From Rubripirellula lacrimiformis (GTDB lineage Bacteria > Planctomycetota > Planctomycetia > Pirellulales > Pirellulaceae): a DNA stretch of 64,000 nucleotides. Every line of letters begins with the position of its first letter. The first letter of the stretch is position 1. The stretch is from positions 3,844,001-3,908,000 of the forward strand of contig NZ_CP036525.1 in the NCBI RefSeq assembly GCF_007741535.1, in the 5' to 3' direction. The position numbers were made by a program, and so were the translations under genes. Positions 28,897 to 37,591 of the stretch are shown here, piece by piece. The notes beneath the pieces were generated by a model. That model was not told the DNA's origin. It ran no database searches and worked only from the letters and a program-made list of their open reading frames with translations.

Positions 28897-29458
28897 TTCG
28901 GCTCTCTTACGGTCAGACGGCGGGATAGCGTTGTCAACGGATAGGACTCGACGATCGGTCGAGCAAGGAGGCAGTTTAATACAAATCGACACCGCCCGTG
29001 TGGCTCAGGCACGAACGAAATCTATCCGCGGGCGTGCTGCCAACTGCGAAACAAGTTAGGCCAGGCCGCCCAGTCGATTCGGCACGGCAAAAATTCCGCC
29101 AAATCCGCGATTCTAGTCGCTCAGCCTAGGCGGGATGGATTCCTCGCTTCATGCGGACGCAGACGTGGTGCAGCCGGCGGGAAGTCGGATTTCCGGCGTC
29201 GCGAAGACGTTGCCTGACAATGTCCCCATCCCCCATCGGGACCAGTGGTCAAAACTCGATTCCCCCGCAGCACCCGGCGGGTGCCGAAAAGTCGATCAAC
29301 GCGACCGCGACACCGACCGCCAAGCAGCCCCCGAGGGCTGGAACCAGTGTTTGCACCGGAGAACGGTCCCGCGGTTGCGTAGCGCCGGAATTTGATCAGG
29401 TCGCGACCGTCCCGGATCGCTTTGCGGTGCCTGAATGTCGAATCCGCGTCGCTCCGCT
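28897..29458. other. Intergenic region upstream of the structured repeat
   Basis: The region between acs and the response-regulator gene is about 1 kb in total. The part 28897-29458 contains no gene that can be supported; small frames on both strands are Arg/Pro-rich with no domain character. The repeat at 29459-29800 and 145 bp of featureless DNA follow. Confidence 0.4.
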
Positions 29459-29800
29459 CCGTTCGTAGTACCGGCTTCAGCTGGAATCGGTGGGCCTGAC
29501 GCAGCAACGAATCTCCGGCGGAGGAGAGAGTCCAGTTTATGAAAGCCTCGGAGAGGCGAAAGCATCATGCCGGTGGCCTTTGGCCACCCGGATATGGCAT
29601 CCCCCAGATGCTCTTCTCGGCCGGGCCGCCCTCCGGCGGCCCGGCCGAGAAGAGCAAGCTTGCGTCAGTGATCGCTACCGTGGGGCCAGCCCCACGGCAG
29701 AAAGCTTTCGCCTCTGCGAGGCTAACCTGGACGCCCTCCTCAGGCGGAATCAGCTGCACAAGGCAAGCCCCCAGCCGGCTGAAGCCGGTACTACGAACGG
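29459..29800 (+). repeat. Structured dispersed repeat, copy 2, with terminal inverted repeats
   Basis: The element is bounded by perfect 23-bp inverted repeats (29459-29481 and 29778-29800, ending CTGAAGCCGGTACTACGAAC plus GG). Inside, a second inverted pair of 19 bp with one mismatch (29545-29563 and 29704-29722) bounds the core. The core has three hairpins. The central one is a perfect 20-bp stem with a CTCC loop (29611-29654). The others are CCGTGGGGC/GCCCCACGG (about 29678-29697) and CCGGTGGCC/GGCCACCCGG (about 29570-29591). The core is the reverse complement of the one at 15080-15274. It resembles a MITE or long REP-like element; no transposase is seen. Confidence 0.88.
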
Positions 29801-29945
29801 ATCGCTCGCGTATCGAAGCCACATGCAGTCGAAGAATGACCCAGCGTGCGATTCTCCGCCACAGGAGACCAATGGCGAAAAGCAATATCTTGGTTCCTAC
29901 CGACACATTTGCGAAGTGAACTTCGATCGCATGTTGTGGGGGCGG

Positions 29946-31307
29946 CTAGTGCAGGCCGTAGCGACCCATTTTGTAGTGCAGCGTTCGGATGCTGACTCCT
30001 AGCCGCTGGGCCGTTTTCTCGCGGTGACAATTGCATTCGGCCAGCGCCGCGCTGATGATGGATCGTTCGCAGGCCTCGACCGCTTCGGCCAGCGATTGGT
30101 TCGTGGGCGAAACACCGGTCGACGCGACGCTTAATTCCCTGGGCAGGTCGGCGGCCGTGATCGTATCGCCGGTGTGTGTGACGACCATGCGTTCGATGAC
30201 GTTTCGCAATTGCCGAACATTGCCTGGCCAACGCGCTTGGGCCATCATGGTCATCGCGTCGCGGTCAAGCGTCTTCTGGGAACGTCGATGGCGATCACAG
30301 AACAGTCGCAAAAAGTGTTCGACCAACAGCGGAATATCATCGCCTCGTTGACGCAAACTGGGCACCTCGATCGGGATCACATTCAGTCGGTAGTACAGGT
30401 CTTCGCGAAAGGTTCCTTCTTCGATCAGGGTGGCGACGCTGCGGTTGGTTGCCGAAACGATCCGAGCATCGGCGGTCAACACGGATTCGCCACCGACACG
30501 AGTGAACTGCTGTGATTCCAGCACCCGCAGCAGATCCACCTGGCTTTTGGCAGACATCTCGGTAACTTCGTCCAGGAATAGAGTTCCGCCGGCGGCTTGT
30601 TCAAAGCAGCCTGGTTTTTGCCTGGACGCGCCGCTGAATGAACCTTTTTCGTGGCCGAACAGCTCGCTTTCCAACAGCGTTTCGGGCATCGCCCCCAGAT
30701 TGACCGCGATGAATGGGCCGGCGCTGCGGTCGCTGAGATCGTGGACGGCGCGGGCGATCAATTCTTTTCCCGTCCCGCTTTCGCCCTGGATCATGACCGT
30801 CGCCTCGGTCGACGCGACTTGTCGAATCTGGTGATAGACCGACTGCATCGCCGCGCTGCCGCCAATGATTCCCGAGATCTCACCCGCGCCAGCCAATTCG
30901 GACCGCAAGCGAGAGTTTTCCGACTGCAGCAGGTGGTGCGCACGAGCTTTGGCGACCTGTTGTCGAACCAGATTCAGGTCTAGCGGTTTGGCGATGAAAT
31001 CGAACGCGCCGGCTCGCATCGCGTCGACAGCCGTTTCCACCGTCCCGTGCGCGGTGATCACGATGACGGTGGTTTGCGGTCGCTGCGACAGCATTTGACG
31101 AACCAGTTCGATCCCGGTGATGTTGCAGTTCAGTCGGACGTCGACGATCGCAAGCTGATAGTCCGTCGCAGCGAACTTCGCAATCGCTTCGTCGGCATCG
31201 GCTGCGGTGTCAAGTTCGTCGACTTCACGCTTCAACCCCTTGGCTAGCCCCGATCGAATGTTCGGTTCGTCGTCGACGATCAGCAGTCGGAAAGCTTCCT
31301 CGCTCAT
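29946..31307 (-). CDS. NtrC-family sigma-54-dependent response regulator
   Basis: A 453-residue regulator from the ATG at 31307. The receiver domain (about 1-120) has the acidic pocket (LLIVDDEPN), phospho-acceptor Asp (AIVDVRLN), Thr (VITAHGT) and Lys (FIAKPLDL). The AAA+ domain has Walker A (GESGTGKELIAR) and Walker B (GGTLFLDEV). The sigma-54 contact loop, usually GAFTGA, reads GSFSGA. The C-terminal Fis-type helix-turn-helix (EKTAQRLGVSIRTLHYKM) binds DNA. Its ATG overlaps the stop of the upstream kinase by 4 bp, so the two form a two-component system. Target genes are unknown; the divergent porin at 33111 is a candidate. Confidence 0.92.
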   Translation of the reverse strand: MSEEAFRLLIVDDEPNIRSGLAKGLKREVDELDTAADADEAIAKFAATDYQLAIVDVRLNCNITGIELVRQMLSQRPQTTVIVITAHGTVETAVDAMRAGAFDFIAKPLDLNLVRQQVAKARAHHLLQSENSRLRSELAGAGEISGIIGGSAAMQSVYHQIRQVASTEATVMIQGESGTGKELIARAVHDLSDRSAGPFIAVNLGAMPETLLESELFGHEKGSFSGASRQKPGCFEQAAGGTLFLDEVTEMSAKSQVDLLRVLESQQFTRVGGESVLTADARIVSATNRSVATLIEEGTFREDLYYRLNVIPIEVPSLRQRGDDIPLLVEHFLRLFCDRHRRSQKTLDRDAMTMMAQARWPGNVRQLRNVIERMVVTHTGDTITAADLPRELSVASTGVSPTNQSLAEAVEACERSIISAALAECNCHREKTAQRLGVSIRTLHYKMGRYGLH

Positions 31308-32683
31308 GTGACTTTCTCCATCGGCAAAAAGATCGTGAACTCGGTTCCGCCGGATCCGGTTCGAACGTCGATGTTGCCATTGTGTTGTTGGATGATTTTG
31401 TCGCAAAGGGCCAAGCCCATGCCGGTGCCATCGCCGCGTGTGGTGAAATAGGGATCAAAGATCTGGGAACGAATTTCGGGGGATATTCCGTGCCCGGTAT
31501 CGGCGACGCGGATTCGAAGCGAATCATACTTTTGATCAACCGCAAACCGAAGGATTCCGCCCTGTGGCATGGCGGAAACAGCGTTGATTGCTAAGTTCAA
31601 CAGCACCTGTTCCAGACGGACGGAGTCCCCCATCACGTTGGTCACCGGCGTGTCCGAAAATTCGGTTTCGATCTCGATCGATTGCGACTCGGTCTGCGGA
31701 CGCAGCAATCGTACCAGCTTCATAATCAACTCGGGAACATCCAGTTCGGATCGTCCCAGATGGTTGGTGGATGCATAGTTTCGAAAGCCGTCCAGGACGT
31801 CGTTGATTCGGCGCACTTCGGATCGCAGCACGTCCAGCATCTCTTGCACATCAGGGTCGACGTCGGCGGTATCGTCGGGGCTGCCGTCACCGCGAAGTCG
31901 TTCGCATAGCAGTTGCACGTGCAATGACAGTGCGCTCAACGGGTTCTTGATTTCGTGCTGCAACCCTGCGGCCAGGGAACCGAGTCCCATGTACCGTTCC
32001 ATACGCCGCAGTTGTTCTTCGATCAAGGCTTTCTGCGTCACGTCTCGGACGTGCAGGACCGTGCCAATTTCTTCGCCCAATTGATTCCGCAGCAGAGTGC
32101 AGCCCGCACGCAATGTCTGGGGATGCCCCTGGCGGGTGATCAGGTAGTCGCGGTCGCGGATCCGTTGATGGTTGCTGCTGACATCGGACTGGATCGTGCC
32201 AAGCAGTTCATGTTCGCGATCCAGTTGGTCCAACATCGTGCCGATGCCGTCGCCCGCTAGCCCTAACAATTCTTGACCACGAGAATTGATGCTGGTGATC
32301 GATCCATCGCGATCGGTGGTGATCACGCCCGCGTCCATGCTGGCCAAAATATCGGCCGAAAGCACCTTGGCGTCTCGCAGTGACCGCTCGCTGTTCAGAT
32401 AGCCTCGGACCAACAGAGTGAACGCGATCGCGGTGGCGATCAGATTCAAGACCAACAGAATCGACAGGCCCCCCTGCAATCGCAGGTCGCCGGAAAGTTC
32501 CCGAGCGGCTTCTAGATCGCTAGCCGGAAGGTGCCGGATCAGGTCGGCTACGATTTCCTGTTCACGCCGCACATAGGCCAGGATCCAAGCGGTGACGGTC
32601 AGTGCCACCAGTCCGAGCACGACCAAACCGGCGGCAAACCAGCGGACGCTTATTCGTTCGTTCCTATCAGCGATGTCGAACAT
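31304..32683 (-). CDS. Membrane-bound sensor histidine kinase, NtrB-like
   Basis: A 459-residue kinase with two membrane segments (about residues 15-38 and 73-92) bracketing a short periplasmic loop. A PAS domain (about 105-215) begins ASMDAGVITTDRDGSITSIN. The H-box is GLQHEIKNPLSALSLH. The ATPase part has the N-box (LLNLAINAVSAMPQGG), G1 (VADTGHGIS) and G2 (GDGTGMGLALCDKI). It should autophosphorylate on the H-box histidine and pass the phosphate to the regulator encoded immediately downstream, with which it overlaps (ATGA at 31304-31307). The signal sensed is unknown. Confidence 0.92.
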   Translation of the reverse strand: MFDIADRNERISVRWFAAGLVVLGLVALTVTAWILAYVRREQEIVADLIRHLPASDLEAARELSGDLRLQGGLSILLVLNLIATAIAFTLLVRGYLNSERSLRDAKVLSADILASMDAGVITTDRDGSITSINSRGQELLGLAGDGIGTMLDQLDREHELLGTIQSDVSSNHQRIRDRDYLITRQGHPQTLRAGCTLLRNQLGEEIGTVLHVRDVTQKALIEEQLRRMERYMGLGSLAAGLQHEIKNPLSALSLHVQLLCERLRGDGSPDDTADVDPDVQEMLDVLRSEVRRINDVLDGFRNYASTNHLGRSELDVPELIMKLVRLLRPQTESQSIEIETEFSDTPVTNVMGDSVRLEQVLLNLAINAVSAMPQGGILRFAVDQKYDSLRIRVADTGHGISPEIRSQIFDPYFTTRGDGTGMGLALCDKIIQQHNGNIDVRTGSGGTEFTIFLPMEKVT

Positions 32684-33110
32684 TTACACAAAGGTGGGCA
32701 TCTTGGCCGGGCAGTGGGACGAGTTCAAGTTTAACGGTTGCCTGAGCAATGGCGACCAGTGACCAATCGAGTGACGCCGGGTTCGCCACGCCGCGACGGA
32801 CCAACCGCCCGCACAGATTGCCCAATCCGGTCCAGCGTCCGTTTGCGAACCACCGTTCATCCGGATCCATCGGTGCGTCCGATTCTACCGTTACGACCGG
32901 TGCATGAGATGCCAGATGCGAAGTTGCTGGTCCGAGTTTCCTAGACGCCAGAAGGCAGATGCCCGCCACCCGGGATAGCGATGAGGGGCAATCGGATTTC
33001 GCTAACGAAATCGTCACCGGCACACCGCAGGCGCGGCCAACGATGTGGCACATCGACCAATCACCCAATCATTCACTGCGATGACTGTCGCGAATCGATA
33101 CAGGATCACC
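32684..33110. other. Divergent intergenic region (kinase / porin)
   Basis: About 430 bp that should contain the promoters for the kinase-regulator operon (minus) and the porin (plus). No convincing -24/-12 (GG-N10-GC) site was found by eye, and no gene could be supported. Confidence 0.4.
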
Positions 33111-34556
33111 ATGAACCGAATGTTCCGATACGGATGGATCTTAGGGATGGCGGCATCGCTGGTGACGGCATCCGCTTGGGCGGCAACCTTGGCTGATGAA
33201 ATCCAGGCGGTATCGACCAGCGACCCCGTCGCCGAGCGACCGGCGTCGCCCATGGCGACGCCCGGGCAGGGTTTGGATGTCGCCGAAGAGTTTGCCAAGA
33301 TGCAAGCGCAGATCGACGAGTTGAAGGTGTCGACAGCGACACCCGTGGGGTTCCCGGCGGCCGCATGCAGCCCGGCGGCGCCCGCGGCGAAGTATCCAAG
33401 CGTCCGATTGACCGGGTTCTTCCAAGCCGATTCAGGATGGTTCAGCCAGAGCGATGCCAATCGGTTGGCAGTTGGGATAGGAGTCATCGAGGATGGCGAC
33501 GTCCAAGACGGATCGGACTTTCGCCGCGCCCGACTGGCCGCGGTTGGAGACGTCTGGGACAACGTGTCGTACATGCTGGAGATGGACTTTGCATTTCCAG
33601 GACGCCCCAGTTTCATGGATGTCTGGCTGGACATCGACGTTCTCGATGGCGACAGTCATCTGCGGATTGGCCAGTACCGCCAACCGGTTGGGATGGACGG
33701 GTTAACGAGCGTGAAAGATATGACGTTCCTGGAACGCGGCTTGCCGTTTGCGTTTCTTCCGTTTCGACAGATCGGTGCGATGTGGTACGGCGTCAATCGA
33801 ACCCAGGACATCACTTGGGCGATTTCGGGATTTCGTTTTCCCACCGATGTGTATGCCAACAACGTGGGTGACAACGGCGGGTACGCGATGGCTGCTCGTT
33901 TGACGGGATTGATGGTAGACGCCAAGGATGGCGGCGCGATCCTGCACGTTGGTGCGTCGTACAGTTATCTGGATCCGGCCAACGACCAGATTCAGATTCG
34001 CAATCAACCCGAAGTCTTTGTCGGCGAAAACGGCTTGGCGTCGTTAGGCCCGGCCGGCGTCCCCAGCTTTGTGCCTCCGTTTGTTGACACCGGACAAGTG
34101 GCTACCGAACACGTGAATTTGTTGGGTGCCGAACTTGCCGGAGTCCTCGGGGCATTCCATTGGCAAACCGAAGCCTTGTTTGCCAACGTCGATCAAAAGG
34201 GCGGCCCATCGTTGGTGTTCCCCGGTGCGTACGTGCAGGCCGGGTATTTTCTGACCGGCGAAACGCGACCCTACAACCGTTCCGCAGGAGTGCTTGGGCG
34301 AATCAAGCCGAACTGCAGCGTGGGCAAAGAGGGTGGCATCGGAGCTTGGGAATTGGCCGTTCGATATTCAACGATCGATCTGAATGATAAGAACATTCAA
34401 GGCAATCGTTTGAACAATGTTACCGGTGGCGTGAACTGGTATATGAACCCGTTCACCAAATTTCAGTTCAATTACATCCATGCGATGTTGGACAGTCCCG
34501 CCTATGGCAGCAGCAACGCAGATATCGTTGCGATGCGTGCCCAGTTGGACTTTTAG
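33111..34556 (+). CDS. Phosphate-selective porin-like outer membrane protein
   Basis: A 481-residue protein from the ATG at 33111; an ATG at 33081 is an alternative. It has a signal peptide (about residues 1-25, ending SAWAAT). A short helical segment (about 60-75, VAEEFAKMQAQIDELK) follows that could form a trimeric coiled coil. The rest is rich in alternating hydrophobic/aromatic residues typical of a beta-barrel. RLTGFFQADSGWFSQ and FRRARLAAVGDVWDNVSYML resemble the Porin_O_P (OprO/OprP) family, as do the GQYRQPVGMDGLTS segment and a C-terminal strand ending in phenylalanine. It is divergent from the two-component genes. Substrate selectivity cannot be read from sequence. Confidence 0.75.
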   Translation: MNRMFRYGWILGMAASLVTASAWAATLADEIQAVSTSDPVAERPASPMATPGQGLDVAEEFAKMQAQIDELKVSTATPVGFPAAACSPAAPAAKYPSVRLTGFFQADSGWFSQSDANRLAVGIGVIEDGDVQDGSDFRRARLAAVGDVWDNVSYMLEMDFAFPGRPSFMDVWLDIDVLDGDSHLRIGQYRQPVGMDGLTSVKDMTFLERGLPFAFLPFRQIGAMWYGVNRTQDITWAISGFRFPTDVYANNVGDNGGYAMAARLTGLMVDAKDGGAILHVGASYSYLDPANDQIQIRNQPEVFVGENGLASLGPAGVPSFVPPFVDTGQVATEHVNLLGAELAGVLGAFHWQTEALFANVDQKGGPSLVFPGAYVQAGYFLTGETRPYNRSAGVLGRIKPNCSVGKEGGIGAWELAVRYSTIDLNDKNIQGNRLNNVTGGVNWYMNPFTKFQFNYIHAMLDSPAYGSSNADIVAMRAQLDF

Positions 34557-34951
34557 CCGACGGTGAACCGACCGTTCCAAGTTCGTTTTTCCGCCCTACG
34601 CCAAGTTAGACGTCCCGGATGGGATGCTTGGTCGAACTTGACGCGCCGCGATTGCAAACGCGGCGGCGGGGGTTTCTGCACTCCAGCCAATTCTAGCTGT
34701 GCCGGAGTCCCTTGATGTTGATGTAGGGGGTCGATCGTTGCCAAAAGTCAACGAAATTCGTCCGTTGCCCTTTCAACGGCCACTCGGGGCGATAGACTCA
34801 TCGGTGACCAGAGGCGGACTGGTCTGACACAACGGGTAGCTTGGCATCATTTCGATGGTTCCGAGCGATGAATCGATGACCAGGAAACTCTTTCTGGGCA
34901 CGGACGGCCTATCAATGGTCGCAAATTTTAACTGCCGGACCCAATGCACCT
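34557..34951. other. Intergenic region after the porin gene
   Basis: It contains a hairpin (CGCCGCG at 34644-34650 with CGCGGCG at 34659-34665) followed by GGGGGTTT, a possible terminator of the porin gene. The last 250 bp before the ATP-grasp gene should hold that operon's promoter. No gene was recognised. Confidence 0.45.
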
Positions 34952-36508
34952 ATGGCGTCTTCGTCTTCGCAATCGCAGAACTCCCAGTCCCAAAGTCAAC
35001 GCGCCGATGGTTCATCGCCTGCGATTCGGGCTCCTCGCCTAGCCAATTACCAGTGCGAAGGCTTCTTTGACGAACTGGTGGATGACCGCACGGTGGCACG
35101 GCCAGACGCCGAGTCGCTGGTGGCGTTGATCAACAGTTTGCCGCCCGAGGAATTGCTGCGACGCCAGAACGCGATCGAGCGTTCGCTGTATCAGATGGGC
35201 ATCACCTTCACGGTCTACAGCGACGAAGCTGGTACCGAAAAGATCATGCCTTTCGATGTCGTGCCGCGAATCATCTCTGCGATGCTGTGGCAACACATCG
35301 AAGCTGGACTGAAACAGCGAATCATGGCGCTGAATCGGTTTCTGGCGGATATCTACGGCGACCAAAAGATCATTGACGATGGCATCATCCCTCGCGATAT
35401 CATCGAATCGGCACCGGCATTCCTGAAAGAATGTGTCGGGCTGCGTCCGCCCGGCGGTGTTTGGTGTCACATCACCGGGACCGACTTGGTCCGCGACAAC
35501 ACCGGCGCTGTCTACGTGCTGGAAGACAACCTCCGCTGCCCTTCGGGGGTTTCGTACGTGCTTCAGAATCGGCACGTGATGAAACGAAACTTCCCACAGG
35601 TGTTCGGGGCGTCGCGTGTGCGTCCAGTGAACGATTATCCGTCGCGACTGTACAGCATGTTGCAAGCGATCGCACCCGAGGGAGTCACGTCGCCCACGAT
35701 CGCGGTGCTGACGCCTGGCGTCTACAACAGCGCCTATTACGAGCATTCGTATTTGGCCCAGCAGATGGGAGTCGAACTGGTCGAAGGTCGCGATTTGGTG
35801 GTCGAAGACGACGTCGTGTTCATGCGGACCACCGACGGGCTGCAACAAGTCGACGTGCTCTATCGCCGCGTCGATGACACCTTTATCGATCCGGAAACCT
35901 TCCGCGAAGATTCCTGCCTTGGTGTGGCCGGACTGATGCGAGCCTATCGGGCTGGGAACATCGCCTTGGCCAACGCCCCCGGGACCGGAGTCGCCGACGA
36001 TAAAGTCGTCTATGCCTACGTGCCCGCGATGATCCGCTATTACCTCGACGAAGAGCCGATTTTGGCGAACGTGCCGACGTACATTTGCCAGCGCGAAGAA
36101 GATCGCAAGTACGTGCTGGATAATTTGGACAAATTGGTCGTGAAGGCTGCGGGCGAATCCGGCGGCTACGGGATCCTGATCGGTCCGCACGCCACGCCCG
36201 TCGAACGCGCAGAGTTTGCAGACAAAATTCGCAACGACCCTCGCAACTACATCGCTCAGCCAACCCTGCAGTTGTCCCGCGTTCCGACGTTGGCCGGTGG
36301 CAATCTAGAAGGCCGCCACGTCGACCTGCGACCGTACATCCTATGCAGTGGCCCCGACGACATCTGGGTGATGCCCGGCGGACTGACGCGCGTGGCTCTG
36401 AAAAAAGGTTCACTGGTCGTCAATTCGTCACAGGGCGGCGGCAGCAAAGATACCTGGGTCGCAGCCGAAGAGGGCCAGGAAATCGCGCCAGACTGGCAGG
36501 ACGAATAG
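34952..36508 (+). CDS. Circularly permuted ATP-grasp type 2 protein (DUF404/DUF407)
   Basis: A 518-residue protein with a Gln/Ser-rich N-terminal tail (about residues 1-25). It carries characteristic text of the circularly permuted ATP-grasp family: QRIMALNRFLADIYGDQKI, GVWCHITGTDLVRD, VLEDNLRCPSGVSYVLQNR, VLTPGVYNSAYYEH and VVKAAGESGGYGILIGP. The LEDNLRCPSG element and the lysine/glycine-rich loop belong to the nucleotide and metal site. ATP-grasp ligases join a carboxylate to an amine or thiol. For this family the product is unknown, but amide or peptide ligation has been proposed from operon context. It heads an operon with alpha-E and transglutaminase genes. Confidence 0.88.
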   Translation: MASSSSQSQNSQSQSQRADGSSPAIRAPRLANYQCEGFFDELVDDRTVARPDAESLVALINSLPPEELLRRQNAIERSLYQMGITFTVYSDEAGTEKIMPFDVVPRIISAMLWQHIEAGLKQRIMALNRFLADIYGDQKIIDDGIIPRDIIESAPAFLKECVGLRPPGGVWCHITGTDLVRDNTGAVYVLEDNLRCPSGVSYVLQNRHVMKRNFPQVFGASRVRPVNDYPSRLYSMLQAIAPEGVTSPTIAVLTPGVYNSAYYEHSYLAQQMGVELVEGRDLVVEDDVVFMRTTDGLQQVDVLYRRVDDTFIDPETFREDSCLGVAGLMRAYRAGNIALANAPGTGVADDKVVYAYVPAMIRYYLDEEPILANVPTYICQREEDRKYVLDNLDKLVVKAAGESGGYGILIGPHATPVERAEFADKIRNDPRNYIAQPTLQLSRVPTLAGGNLEGRHVDLRPYILCSGPDDIWVMPGGLTRVALKKGSLVVNSSQGGGSKDTWVAAEEGQEIAPDWQDE

Positions 36509-36640
36509 CTCGATTGGACAGGGCGCCGCGGCGTCCATGTGCCCTGCCCTTTCTTTGACGCACCCCGGTGCGCTAAATCCTTCGCTGCATCTCTGTTCGC
36601 CACATTCGCATTCTCTGCTACCCCAGCCTGTTGCCGTCCT

Positions 36641-37591
36641 ATGCTTTCCCGCGTTGCCGAATCGATTTACTGGATGAGTCGCCAAATGGAGCGAGCCGAA
36701 AATTTGGCTCGTTTTCTCGAGGTGACGTTGAATCTGACATTGGACCAACCAGAGAACCTGATTGATCCCTGGGGACCCTTGGTCGAAGTCACCGGGGATA
36801 CGCCCGCGTTTGTGGAAAAGTATGGCGTTCCGACACAGCAAAGTGTCGTCAACTTTTTGGCTTTCGACCCGGACTATCACTCGTCGATGCTGACCTGTTT
36901 GCGGGCCGCCCGCGAGAACGCCAAGAGCGTCCGCGAAACGCTGTCCAGTGAAGCGTTCGAACAGATTAACGAATTCTATCACTTCGTGTCCGACGCCAGC
37001 GCGTCGCAAATCACCGATCCAACCGCTGCCTTCTTTGATAACGTTCGCCAGTATTCGTTGCTGTGGTCCGGAATTCTGGATAGCACGATGTCGCATGACA
37101 TGGCATGGCACTTCGCCAATGTCGGACGACTTTTAGAACGCGCCGACAAGACATCGCGGATCTTGGACGTCAAGTATTTCAATCTGCTGCCCAACGTTTC
37201 CGACGTGGGTACCGCGCTCGACGATTTGCAGTGGTCGGCGCTGCTGCTAGCGATCAGTGGGTTCGAGGCGTATCGTCGCGAACACCACCTGGTGAACATC
37301 GAAAAAGTCGTGTCGTTCTTTTTGTTCCACCGAACGTTCCCACGATCCGTCCGATCCTGTGTGGCTGGTGCCCATTGGTCGCTGTCGGAAATTGAACAAA
37401 TGTCGAACTCCGATGAACCGGGGCAAGCGATCGCACAGATCGAAGCCATCCGGCATCGCCTCAGTGAGGCCGACGTCAAAGAGGTTATCACGAGAGGTGT
37501 TCACCAGTTTGTTGATTTGGTGCAAATCGAATTGAACCAGATCGGCGAGTCTCTTAATTACGACTATTTCAACGCACCTAGGCCAGTATGA
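36641..37591 (+). CDS. Alpha-E domain protein (DUF403)
   Basis: A 316-residue, nearly all-helical protein beginning MLSRVAESIYWMSRQMERAE, the signature start of the alpha-E family. Conserved text includes ENAKSVRETLSSEAFEQIN, HDMAWHFANVGRLLERADK and LDDLQWSALLLAISGFEAYR. Alpha-E proteins are found with circularly permuted ATP-grasp proteins and transglutaminases and are thought to act with them; no catalytic role is established. The ATG at 36641 gives the family start, and in-frame codons from 36539 look like leader. Its stop overlaps the next gene's start (ATGA at 37588-37591), implying co-translation. Confidence 0.9.
   Translation: MLSRVAESIYWMSRQMERAENLARFLEVTLNLTLDQPENLIDPWGPLVEVTGDTPAFVEKYGVPTQQSVVNFLAFDPDYHSSMLTCLRAARENAKSVRETLSSEAFEQINEFYHFVSDASASQITDPTAAFFDNVRQYSLLWSGILDSTMSHDMAWHFANVGRLLERADKTSRILDVKYFNLLPNVSDVGTALDDLQWSALLLAISGFEAYRREHHLVNIEKVVSFFLFHRTFPRSVRSCVAGAHWSLSEIEQMSNSDEPGQAIAQIEAIRHRLSEADVKEVITRGVHQFVDLVQIELNQIGESLNYDYFNAPRPV

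Noticed and set aside
29490-30002. A 170-codon plus-strand frame across the structured repeat
   Set aside because: It runs through hairpins and inverted repeats and into the antisense of the response regulator; not a plausible protein.
32667-33068. A 133-codon minus-strand frame before the kinase gene
   Set aside because: It overlaps the kinase start in another frame and has no recognisable feature.
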